Positions 16,427-24,839 of a stretch of 64,000 nt of DNA are shown here, in pieces (within the stretch, counting starts at the first letter, position 1; each line of letters opens with the position of its first letter). Where the stretch lies: positions 64,397-128,396 of the forward strand of contig JAMPEY010000003.1 in assembly GCA_023664665.1 (NCBI GenBank), read 5' to 3'. The position numbers and the translations under genes were made by a program. The notes under the pieces were generated by a model. The model was not told where the DNA came from. It saw nothing but the letters and a program-made list of their open reading frames with translations, and searched no databases. Origin of the DNA: Lachnoclostridium sp. Lineage in GTDB: Bacteria > Bacillota > Clostridia > Lachnospirales > Lachnospiraceae.

Positions 16427-19400
16427 TTTCCACTACCAAAAAAGAAACTAATTCAAAGTCATCCGTAGTTTCTTCTGCAAATGCATTGTTAAATCCGCCG
16501 AAATCAAACATCATCTGAACAGCCTTGGATTCTTCCTCTCCCTTAATAGATCGAATCGCTTTATTTAACAGTTCTGAATAGAACTCCATCTTTGCAGCAT
16601 TCTTTGTGCGCTCAAAGAATTTCCCAAATAAGTCCATAACAGGTACACTTTTACCATAACATAACCTTCTGAACTGTTTTACCACTTCTCTGGCTTGTCC
16701 ATTTCCATATAACACTGTACCATCATTTAACATATAAATCAAATAATAGGGATACAGGGAACTATCTGACTTGGGCTTATCTGCATCATTGCGATGCTTA
16801 AAGCAAAACAGCACTCCTTTATGCTCACTGTCTGTAACAGAATAAATACCTCTCGGAACCTTTTTAATCTCAGGTACTGAATGTATGTATTCTGATAATT
16901 CATTCAGGTACTCATTCATATTAAGGTCTGTAAGTGAAATATTTTCATTGGCATCTTCAATATCAATAACTTCCTGCTGCAATCTTTCCAACTGCCGCTT
17001 TCTGAAATTAAAATCATTCATTTCAGGAGTCAAAATATCTTCATCGCCCGTAGAAACCAAATTCATGGTTGTCATTTTTCCCTTAACCCGCTGCTCTAAG
17101 CCTAAGTATTCATTCAGTTCCATAGCCGGAAAAAAGTTGATCATCTGAATATTGGAATTTTTGCTTCCAATTCTGTCAATACGCCCAAATCGCTGAATCA
17201 GCGATACCGGATTCCACTGAATATCATAGTTAATTACTGTATCGCAGTCTTGCAAATTCTGACCTTCCGAAATGCAATCTGTGCCAATCAGCAAATCAAT
17301 CTGTTCTTCTGCCGGAATCTCCCTTTTCATCTTTGACATGGGAGAAAATGCACATAATACAGAATTAAAATCTGTGTCCACATTACGATTATTACATCGT
17401 ATATCTTTACCTGTTACACAGGCAGTATATACGCCATACGCCTTCATGGAATCCGCAAGTTCATGATACAAATAATCTGCTGTATCTGCAAATGCTGTAA
17501 ATACTAGTACTTTACGATTTCCTGCATTATAAGGGGTTTCTGTTACCTTCTTGGTTAGAATCTCCCGAAGGTCTTGCAATTTCTTATCACGCTGCTCATC
17601 CAAAATTCGTTTAGCATTCTTATAAATTTCTTGAATAATATATTTATCGCTTGCCAAATCATCCAGATAATCATCTATGCGAAGATGTTTTACATCTATC
17701 TCATACTTTCCTTCCAAATATAATTCTTCATCTTCTAGTTCTCCCTTTTCTTCATCAATCTGCCCACTTCCCCTTAATAACAACTGTTCTGCTCGTTCAA
17801 TACGCTCCAAAAGCCTGCGCAAGGTTTCCTCAAAAGAATATACAGAACTTTCCAAGCGTTTAAAAAGATTAAACCTATGCAAAATAATCATACCTCTGGA
17901 CTGCGTATCAAACTCCATCCGCCCGCCATGTTTTCCGACTAGTGAATACTTCTGAAGATATATCTTTTTACAGTCTTCCCGAATATATCTAGTAGGTGTA
18001 TATACGCTTAAAATAAGTGCCTCCAGCAGTTCGTTTGTTGTCTTAAAATTGAGTAGCTCTCCCTTTGTATCAATATCACTATTTAATGTTTCAGGATCAT
18101 TCTTTATTGGAAACTGCCCCACACCATTATTTCCATAATAATTTGTAATGTGCTTACGACTTCTGGAAATTGTCATAAGTTCTAATAATTTATAAAAATC
18201 TGAGGGCAGGCTGTCCAATAATTCTTCCTTCTTATGCGCAGGCTGTTTTTCCCATACATTAATACAGGCAGAAGTCTTTCTTAAGAGATTATCTATGCTG
18301 GAAATCCCTTCTTCTGCAAAAGCATAGTCCTTGTCCCCTGTAATGATACTTATTTGATTCTTTAAGTCAACCAAACTGTTATTGACAGGTGTTGCTGATA
18401 ATAGAAGCACCTTTGTATTATTATTGCCATGTTTAACAACATCCTGCATCAGTCTTGCATATCGTGTCATAATAAGCTGGTCATTTTCATCATATCTGTC
18501 ATTGCGATTTCTAAAATTATGAGATTCGTCAATCACAACAAGGTCATATAAGCCCCAATCAAACTTCTTCAAATCCTGCCCCGAACGCGACATTCCACTG
18601 TATCTGGACAAATCTGTATGAAACATAATTCTATAATTAAAAGTTTCATGTAAAAATGAATCTTTATAATCTCCGCGGAATGAGTTCCAATTATCATACA
18701 ATTTTGCCGGAGTAAGAACCAGCACTCGATTCATCCCGATTTCAAAATATTTAATAATGGCAAGCGCTTCAAATGTCTTGCCAAGCCCAACGGAATCCGC
18801 AATAATACAGCCTCCATAAGTGTTCAGCTTACGGATTGCTGATACAACACAATCTTTTTGAAAGTCATATAATGCATTCCAAATTTCCGTTTTCTTGAAT
18901 CTCGTACTATCCTTTTCAAATCGTTCTACTCCAATGTCCAATTGATTTCCGAATAATTCATTCAAAGTGAAATAATACAAAAATTCCGGCGAATGCTCTT
19001 TATATACATACTGAAGACTAGCCAGCAATTCTTCTTTATAATCTATGGATACCTGCTCATTAAACCAAATCTGCTTAAATGTATTTAAGGCTCCTAAAAT
19101 CTGTTCTCTGTCCGCACTACCATTTAAAATCGTATCAAAATTAATATTATTAAATAGTTCCCTGTTCATCTTCTTAGATACTTCCAATGAAGATGAACCT
19201 TGAATCATAAAATCTTCATCAATAATTAAAACATTCCCGCCAATTCGGATTCCTGCGTTTACCTTACGAATATTAACATGTTTCTGTATAAAATCATGCA
19301 TATTACGGGCTTTTGAAAAATGCTGTAATTTATTTTTTTCTGTAATATCATAGGAATTAAACAATATATCGGTAGGATTAATTTCAAATTCATGCGCAAT

Positions 19401-19601
19401 TTCTGTTTGATGAGGCAGAAACTTTGTATCACGAATTACAAAGTTTATCTCTTTTACATTATGCAAATTCTTTTCCAGCAAAGAGAAAACGGATATTGTC
19501 AGCTTGTCATTGACAATATTAACTACCGCATTTTTCTTGTTCTGAAGAACTTCATTTATTTTCTCAATCATTTGTTCATTTGAATTAATAGCATTGGTCA
19601 T
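16419..19601 (-). CDS. SNF2/HepA-type helicase with PLD-like N-terminal region
   Basis: A 1060-residue ATPase. Motor motifs: Walker A DSVGLGKT (269-276), DESH box VVIDESH (355-361), motif III LLLSATPVNN and motif VI SLIQRFGRIDRIGS. These define an SNF2-type double-stranded DNA translocase. Residues about 105-140 (GGNVLIIDEDFMIQGSSSLE) resemble the core of phospholipase D-like domains, though an HKD catalytic motif is not seen. It is the first gene of the defence operon, with promoter copy B some 80 bp upstream and an AGGAAGGAG ribosome site. Its last codons and stop run into the multi-hairpin repeat. Linked to DUF4391 and type III genes it is probably a restriction accessory or a separate defence ATPase. 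Confidence 0.88.
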   Translation of the reverse strand: MTNAINSNEQMIEKINEVLQNKKNAVVNIVNDKLTISVFSLLEKNLHNVKEINFVIRDTKFLPHQTEIAHEFEINPTDILFNSYDITEKNKLQHFSKARNMHDFIQKHVNIRKVNAGIRIGGNVLIIDEDFMIQGSSSLEVSKKMNRELFNNINFDTILNGSADREQILGALNTFKQIWFNEQVSIDYKEELLASLQYVYKEHSPEFLYYFTLNELFGNQLDIGVERFEKDSTRFKKTEIWNALYDFQKDCVVSAIRKLNTYGGCIIADSVGLGKTFEALAIIKYFEIGMNRVLVLTPAKLYDNWNSFRGDYKDSFLHETFNYRIMFHTDLSRYSGMSRSGQDLKKFDWGLYDLVVIDESHNFRNRNDRYDENDQLIMTRYARLMQDVVKHGNNNTKVLLLSATPVNNSLVDLKNQISIITGDKDYAFAEEGISSIDNLLRKTSACINVWEKQPAHKKEELLDSLPSDFYKLLELMTISRSRKHITNYYGNNGVGQFPIKNDPETLNSDIDTKGELLNFKTTNELLEALILSVYTPTRYIREDCKKIYLQKYSLVGKHGGRMEFDTQSRGMIILHRFNLFKRLESSVYSFEETLRRLLERIERAEQLLLRGSGQIDEEKGELEDEELYLEGKYEIDVKHLRIDDYLDDLASDKYIIQEIYKNAKRILDEQRDKKLQDLREILTKKVTETPYNAGNRKVLVFTAFADTADYLYHELADSMKAYGVYTACVTGKDIRCNNRNVDTDFNSVLCAFSPMSKMKREIPAEEQIDLLIGTDCISEGQNLQDCDTVINYDIQWNPVSLIQRFGRIDRIGSKNSNIQMINFFPAMELNEYLGLEQRVKGKMTTMNLVSTGDEDILTPEMNDFNFRKRQLERLQQEVIDIEDANENISLTDLNMNEYLNELSEYIHSVPEIKKVPRGIYSVTDSEHKGVLFCFKHRNDADKPKSDSSLYPYYLIYMLNDGTVLYGNGQAREVVKQFRRLCYGKSVPVMDLFGKFFERTKNAAKMEFYSELLNKAIRSIKGEEESKAVQMMFDFGGFNNAFAEETTDDFELVSFLVVESV

Positions 19602-19680
19602 TCAGCCGCTTTCTCCTTCCTACTCTTACATCAGCAGTTCTCCTTGCACTAACAGATATTAGCCTCATTTATCTTCCTTT

Positions 19681-19731
19681 GCAAAGTTATCATACCTATT
19701 ATAATCCAATATCAAAATAAACACAATTATC
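19681..19731 (-). repeat. 51-bp promoter-bearing direct repeat, copy B
   Basis: This block matches 5813-5863 at 45 of 51 positions. It begins immediately after the rsgA terminator and so marks the right-hand edge of the AT-rich island. The six differences spare the -10 box and the following GATAACTTTGC. Confidence 0.85.
19698..19726 (-). promoter_or_regulatory. Predicted sigma-A promoter of the helicase/restriction operon
   Basis: Minus strand: -35 TTGTGT (19721-19726), 17-bp spacer, -10 TATAAT (19698-19703). It is the only clear promoter seen ahead of the run of co-oriented restriction genes. Confidence 0.75.
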
Positions 19732-19740
19732 CAAAAACAA

Positions 19741-19782
19741 AACAGCCATAGTTATATTTCCGTCCGAAACATAACTACAGCC
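19741..19782 (-). terminator. Intrinsic terminator of the rsgA operon
   Basis: Starting at the rsgA stop codon, the minus strand forms a stem of about 17 bp (GGCTGTAGTTATGTTTC with its partner, including several G-U pairs) around a short GGAC-like loop, followed by TGTTTTGTTTTT. It separates the housekeeping genes from the defence island. Confidence 0.8.
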
Positions 19783-20657
19783 TAATATTTCCTCTGTCCC
19801 TTCAACTCCTCATACATCTGGCAATAATTATCATAGCGCATTCTGCTGATACTGCCTTCCTCCACGGCGTCCCGTATGCCGCAGACAGGTTCGTTTATGT
19901 GGGAACATCCCCCAAATTTACAATACTTCTCATAATCGGCAAACTCAGGATAATATGCCGCCAAGTCTTCTTTCTCCATGTCAAACAAAGAAAGGGCGCT
20001 GAAACCCGGAGTGTCCAAAATATAGGTGTCGGGTTCAATGGCAATCAACTCCGAATGTCTGGTAGTGTGCCGTCCTCTTTCTATTTTTGCGCTGATATCC
20101 CCCGTTTTCATAACAATGTCGTTTTTCAGGCAGTTCACCAAAGAAGATTTTCCGGCGCCGCTGGGTCCCGCCACCGTGGTGGTCTTCCCCCGAAGCATAT
20201 CCTTAAGCTCCTCTATATTGCGCTTTTCGACTGCGCTGACACAAATGATCTGGCATCCGCAGTTTTTGTAAATTTCTTCATATGCACGGGCATCCGCCTT
20301 TTCATCAATATCCAACTTATTAAAGCAGATAATGCAGGGAAGCTTCTGTTGCCCCATCATAACCAAAAATCTGTCCAACAGATTAAAATTGGGACGGGGT
20401 TTTACGATGGCAAAAATCACCAGCGCCTGATCCACATTCGCAACTGCCGGACGCACAAGCTCGCTGTGTCTGGGCAGAAGCTCCGTGATATTTCCCAATC
20501 CCTTTTTGGCATCCAGCACATCCAGCTTCACATCGTCTCCCACCAGAGGCTTTTTCTTGTCCTTGCGAAACACGCCCTTTGCCTTACACTCATAAATCCG
20601 GTCATTCGCCCATACATAATAAAATCCGGCGATTCCCTTTACAATCTTACCCTGCAT
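19782..20657 (-). CDS. rsgA: Ribosome small subunit-dependent GTPase A
   Basis: A circularly permuted GTPase that checks late 30S ribosome assembly. G4 (FNKLDID) comes before G1 (GPSGAGKSSLVN) and G3 (DTPGF), as expected. The N-terminal OB-fold covers about the first 70 residues, and the C-terminal zinc module shows CKFGGCSHINEPVC. Length is 291 residues from the ATG at 20657; the frame is open to a TTG at 20681, but neither has a strong ribosome site and MQGKIVKGIAGFYYV resembles usual family starts. It ends the stp-prkC-rsgA run. Confidence 0.95.
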   Translation of the reverse strand: MQGKIVKGIAGFYYVWANDRIYECKAKGVFRKDKKKPLVGDDVKLDVLDAKKGLGNITELLPRHSELVRPAVANVDQALVIFAIVKPRPNFNLLDRFLVMMGQQKLPCIICFNKLDIDEKADARAYEEIYKNCGCQIICVSAVEKRNIEELKDMLRGKTTTVAGPSGAGKSSLVNCLKNDIVMKTGDISAKIERGRHTTRHSELIAIEPDTYILDTPGFSALSLFDMEKEDLAAYYPEFADYEKYCKFGGCSHINEPVCGIRDAVEEGSISRMRYDNYCQMYEELKGQRKY

Positions 20658-20696
20658 TTTTCTTTCTTTTTCCAATCGCAATCATTCCGTCTCAAT

Positions 20697-22892
20697 TTAT
20701 TCCTTTACAAATTCCACCCGCCTGGTAAAGCTTTTTTCCTCCGTGGTTCCGGGCGTATTGACTGCTTCCCCGGTATCCGGATTGGTCTCTGTGGTTCCTG
20801 CTTTGGTCACTGTATAAGTCATGGTAATGGTTCCGCCCGGGGCAGTCAGCCCGTAATAATTCTCCGACCGCGGGAACACGCTCACCGTGGTATCCAGCAG
20901 GATTTTATTGTCATCCGTTTCCAAAACAATCTTTACATCCATACCGGACTCATACTCCGGCGCTTCCTCTTTGGTGGGGGCTGCTATACTGGCGTTATAT
21001 TTATAAGTCACCGGCGACGGTCCCTGACTGACCTTAATATCAATTTCGGTCCCCGGCTCCACCATAGAGTCTATGGAAGAGCTCTGATAACAGATAATTC
21101 CTTCCGCTTCCGTTTCGCTGTATACATAGGACACACTGCCTATCTGCAGCTTTGCCTCAATGGCAGCAAAAGTTCCGTCCTGTTCCGACAAGCCTACCAG
21201 CTTAGGCACTCTCACCTTAGTCTCTTCTTTTCCCCGGCTGACATCTATGGTAATCACGCTGCCTTTCGGCACTCTGCTGCCGCCCTCCGGCATTTGGTTG
21301 ATCACCTGATTCTTTTCCACCGTATCGGAATAACTTTCCTTTTTATTTACCGTAAATCCTGCGCTGACCAGTTCCGCATTTGCCTCTTCATAACTGAATC
21401 CCGTAACGGTGGGCACATCCACGCCCTGTTTTCCCATACTGGTGGTAAGGGTAATGGTGCTGCCGACCTGAATGGATGTATATGCCGCGGCATCCGCCCT
21501 GATGACAACGCCCGTGTCAATGGTATCCGACTCTTCATAAATCACATTCACAAAAAAGCCCAGATTTATCAATGCGTTTCTGGCATCTTCCACGCTCAGT
21601 CCCACCACATTGGGCATCTCTTCATAGGAAACCGATGTCTGTGAGTCGCTTTCATCAATGATGGGGCTGCTCGGCTGATCCGTACCCGGACTGTTTCCGG
21701 TATTTCTATTGTCAAACAGCATAAACACAATAATGATAAAGATGATAACAATAATGATTGCCGCCAATACGGCAAAAAAGGTAGTAATATGCTCCACCTT
21801 GGAATCTTCCCGATAATCTTCCTCATCTTCCATCTCCCCGGCATCTTCATAAAGTGCCGCTGTGTCAGAGAGAAGCCTCATGGGTTCTTCTTCCGGATAC
21901 TCTGCGGGGTATTCCGTCGAATATCCCGCAGAGTATCCCGTCCTCCCCTGATAAGAAGATTGGGGCGGCATTTGCGCGGCAGTACGCCTTTTTATCTGTT
22001 CCATGTCAGAATCAGAAATCATTCTTGTACCGCCCTCCATGTCGGGCTCGCTCATGGAGACAAAATCTTCATCGGGATTTAAGAGGGACTGCTTCAAGTC
22101 CCCGATAAGCTCCTGCATATTCTGATAACGCCTGTCCGGGGACTTCTGGCAGCATTTTAATACAATGCCTTCCACACTGGCCGGTATCTCAGGCACATAT
22201 TCCTTGGGGGAAGGCATCTCCTCCTGAATATGCTTGATTGCGATTGCCACTGTAGTTTCTCCGTTAAAAGGCACTCTGCCCGTGAGCATTTCAAACATGG
22301 TAATTCCCAGAGAATAAATATCGCTTTTTTCATCGCTGTAGCCTCCCCTTGCCTGTTCCGGGGAAGTATAATGCACGGAACCCATCACATTGGAGGTGAT
22401 TGTATTACTGGTGGCAGCCTTGGCGATGCCAAAGTCTGTCACTTTTACTTTTCCGTCTTTGGATATGATAATGTTCTGAGGTTTGATATCCCTGTGAATA
22501 ATATGATTGTTGTGCGCCGCCTCAATTCCCATACTTACCTGAATGGCGATACTGACCGCTTCCTTGTAAGTAAGTCTTGCTTTTTTCTCGATATATTTTT
22601 TGAGGGTAATTCCCTCCACCAGTTCCATGACAATATAATGAATGCCGTTTTCTTCCCCCACATCATAGACATTTACAATGTTGGGATGCATAAGACCCGC
22701 TGCCGCCTGAGCCTCCACATGGAATTTGGACACGAAATTTTCATTTTCGCCAAACTCCTGCTTCAACACCTTAATTGCCACAAAACGGTTCAGTTTGTGG
22801 CATTTTGCTTTATATACATCGGACATACCGCCGGTACCGATTTTTTCCAGGATTTCATAGCGGTCCCCTATCATCATTCCTATTTTAATCAT
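20697..22892 (-). CDS. prkC: PASTA-domain Ser/Thr protein kinase PrkC/PknB
   Basis: A 731-residue membrane kinase that senses cell-wall fragments. The cytoplasmic kinase domain has the glycine loop IGTGGMSDVYKAK, the catalytic loop HRDIKPQN and DFGIAK. A single transmembrane helix (about residues 375-400, rich in I and V) leads to three extracellular PASTA repeats (PNVVGLSVEDA, PTVTGFSYEEA, PKLVGLSEQDG) and a further beta-rich tail. The ATG at 22892 has GGAG 7 nt upstream and is preferred over 22910. It lies between its phosphatase stp and rsgA, the usual Firmicute order. Confidence 0.95.
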   Translation of the reverse strand: MIKIGMMIGDRYEILEKIGTGGMSDVYKAKCHKLNRFVAIKVLKQEFGENENFVSKFHVEAQAAAGLMHPNIVNVYDVGEENGIHYIVMELVEGITLKKYIEKKARLTYKEAVSIAIQVSMGIEAAHNNHIIHRDIKPQNIIISKDGKVKVTDFGIAKAATSNTITSNVMGSVHYTSPEQARGGYSDEKSDIYSLGITMFEMLTGRVPFNGETTVAIAIKHIQEEMPSPKEYVPEIPASVEGIVLKCCQKSPDRRYQNMQELIGDLKQSLLNPDEDFVSMSEPDMEGGTRMISDSDMEQIKRRTAAQMPPQSSYQGRTGYSAGYSTEYPAEYPEEEPMRLLSDTAALYEDAGEMEDEEDYREDSKVEHITTFFAVLAAIIIVIIFIIIVFMLFDNRNTGNSPGTDQPSSPIIDESDSQTSVSYEEMPNVVGLSVEDARNALINLGFFVNVIYEESDTIDTGVVIRADAAAYTSIQVGSTITLTTSMGKQGVDVPTVTGFSYEEANAELVSAGFTVNKKESYSDTVEKNQVINQMPEGGSRVPKGSVITIDVSRGKEETKVRVPKLVGLSEQDGTFAAIEAKLQIGSVSYVYSETEAEGIICYQSSSIDSMVEPGTEIDIKVSQGPSPVTYKYNASIAAPTKEEAPEYESGMDVKIVLETDDNKILLDTTVSVFPRSENYYGLTAPGGTITMTYTVTKAGTTETNPDTGEAVNTPGTTEEKSFTRRVEFVKE

Positions 22893-22936
22893 TCCTGTTC
22901 TCCATTCCAATCAGCCTAAGTATCCGTAACACCGTC

Positions 22937-23668
22937 CTATGCAAAAGGCTCGATTATGATCACGGAAATATTGTCTTTACCACCATTTTCATTGGCTGTC
23001 TTTACCAGATTTTGCGCCTTTTCCACGATGTCACGGCCCCCGCTTATGGTCATGCGGATTTCTTCATCCTCAAGCATGTTGGTGAGCCCATCCGTACACA
23101 TCAGTACGGTATCTCCCTCCGAAAGCTCCACAGTAAAAAAATCTGCCTCCACTGTCTCATTGACGCCTACCGCGCGGGTAATAATATTTTTGTCGGGATG
23201 ATTTCTGGCTTCCGTTCTGGGAATGCCGCCCATCCGCACCATCTCTTCCACCAGAGAGTGGTCTCTTGTAATCTGTCTGATTTCTTTGTCGTTTATGATA
23301 TACAGCCTGCTGTCACCTACATTCGCCACCTGTAAATAACCGCCGATAAAAACCGCCGCTACCACAGTGGTTCCCATACCCTCAAACTCGGCGCTGTCAT
23401 GAGCTTTTTGATAAATCACCCCATTTGCCGCCTCAATCGCTTTTGCCAGAATCATGGTGGGATTTTTTTCAAAACAGTAAACGGCTTCCCGAACCATGGT
23501 TTCCACAGTCACCTTGGAGGCATAATCTCCTGCATTGTGTCCTCCCATACCGTCTGCCACCACAAAAAGATTCGGCAGATTCCCTACAGGCTGTTCCGAG
23601 GTATATACATAATCCTGATTCACTTTTCTTTTCTTACCGATATCGGTCAAAGAAAATGTCTTGAACAC
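22937..23668 (-). CDS. stp: PP2C-family protein phosphatase (Stp/PrpC)
   Basis: A 243-residue metal-dependent Ser/Thr phosphatase that reverses PrkC phosphorylation. PP2C motifs are clear: ADGMGGHNAGDYAS, MGTTVVAAV, DGLTNMLEDEEI and GGKDNISVIII. The frame is open upstream to 23737, but GGAGG lies 8 nt ahead of a GTG at 23668, and the protein from there starts VFKTFSLTDIGKKRKVNQD like other family members, so GTG is taken as the start. It precedes prkC by 44 bp. Confidence 0.94.
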   Translation of the reverse strand: MFKTFSLTDIGKKRKVNQDYVYTSEQPVGNLPNLFVVADGMGGHNAGDYASKVTVETMVREAVYCFEKNPTMILAKAIEAANGVIYQKAHDSAEFEGMGTTVVAAVFIGGYLQVANVGDSRLYIINDKEIRQITRDHSLVEEMVRMGGIPRTEARNHPDKNIITRAVGVNETVEADFFTVELSEGDTVLMCTDGLTNMLEDEEIRMTISGGRDIVEKAQNLVKTANENGGKDNISVIIIEPFA

Positions 23669-23755
23669 ATTTGATTCCTCCGTCAGTACATGGATCTTAT
23701 AATACATTATTTCACATTTAACAATATTATCATACAAATGTCAAAAGAGCAAGTA

Positions 23756-24820
23756 TCAGGCATCAGCATTTTTCACATGGCTCCTCCTAAGCTGCCCGCA
23801 GGCGCCGTCGATATCCCTGCCCATTTCCCTGCGGACGGTGACATTGACCTGATTCTTTTCCAGCTTTTTTTGAAAAGCAGTGACCCTGTCCCTGCCCGGC
23901 TGTACATAATTTCTTTCCTTTACGGGATTGACTAAAATCAGGTTCACATGGCAGTGCAGGGATGCGGCGAGTTTCGCCAGCTTTTCCGCGTCTTCCTCCG
24001 TATCGTTCACACCGCCTATCAGGCTATATTCAAAAGTAATCCTCCTGCCGGTTTCGGTAAAATAGAAATTGCAGGCGTCCGTCAACTCCTTGACAGAATA
24101 ACGGTTTGCAACGGGCATCAGCTTTTTCCTCTTCTCATCCGTAGCTGCGTGCAGGGAAATCGCCAGCGTAATCTGCAGTTTTTCCCCTGCAAGCCGCTTA
24201 ATCTCCGGCACAAGACCGCAGGTGGACACCGTGATATTCCTCTGGCTGATATGCAATCCGTTTTCATCCGTCAGCAGCCTGATAAAAGAAAGAAGATTAT
24301 CATAATTGTCCAAAGGCTCTCCCGTCCCCATCACCACCACATTGGAAACCCTCTCTCCCGTTATCCGTGTAATGGCATAAATCTGATCCAGCATCTCCGA
24401 GGGCAGCAGATTCCGCTCAAGCCCCCCGATAGCGGATGCGCAGAAACTGCATCCCATGCGGCAGCCTGCCTGAGAGGATATGCATACACTGTTGCCATGT
24501 CGGTATTTCATCCACACGCTTTCCACCAGATTACCGTCAGATAACGCAAACAGAAATTTTTTCGTGCCGTCCAGCTTGGATTCCTGCACCTTCACCGCCT
24601 CCGGCGCAGCATAAAAGTATTCTTTTTCCAATTCTTCCCGCAAAGCCTTGGAAATATTGGTCATTTCCGAAAAATTCCCCGCGCATTTTTCATGCATCCA
24701 CTGATAAATCTGCTTTGCCCGAAAAGCCGGTTCGCCTCTCTTCTCCAATTCTTTCGTAAGTTCTATAAGCGTCAGGGATTTTATGTCTGTTTTTCCCGAA
24801 ACCGTCTCCCTAATCATCAT
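23756..24820 (-). CDS. rlmN: 23S rRNA/tRNA adenine C2-methyltransferase RlmN
   Basis: A 354-residue radical SAM enzyme that methylates C2 of adenine in 23S rRNA and some tRNAs. The cluster motif CRMGCSFC is present within SSQAGCRMGCSFCASAI, along with GEPLDNYDN. It uses the start MMIRETV at 24820, 19 bp after the rsmB stop; the longer frame to 24943 would overlap rsmB. The C-terminus is typical (VTVRREMGRDIDGACGQL), including the cysteine of the GACGQL motif needed for methyl transfer. Confidence 0.95.
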   Translation of the reverse strand: MMIRETVSGKTDIKSLTLIELTKELEKRGEPAFRAKQIYQWMHEKCAGNFSEMTNISKALREELEKEYFYAAPEAVKVQESKLDGTKKFLFALSDGNLVESVWMKYRHGNSVCISSQAGCRMGCSFCASAIGGLERNLLPSEMLDQIYAITRITGERVSNVVVMGTGEPLDNYDNLLSFIRLLTDENGLHISQRNITVSTCGLVPEIKRLAGEKLQITLAISLHAATDEKRKKLMPVANRYSVKELTDACNFYFTETGRRITFEYSLIGGVNDTEEDAEKLAKLAASLHCHVNLILVNPVKERNYVQPGRDRVTAFQKKLEKNQVNVTVRREMGRDIDGACGQLRRSHVKNADA

Positions 24821-24839
24821 CTCCGAATCCCGCCCTTTC

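Noticed and set aside
5977..19601. Assignment of the restriction block to DISARM or BREX.
   Set aside because: No drmA/drmB/drmC or pglZ/brxC genes are present. The methyltransferases and Res are of type III form.
19899..21644. A 581-codon open frame on the plus strand.
   Set aside because: It lies opposite rsgA and prkC, both clear family members. No ribosome site and no recognisable domain.
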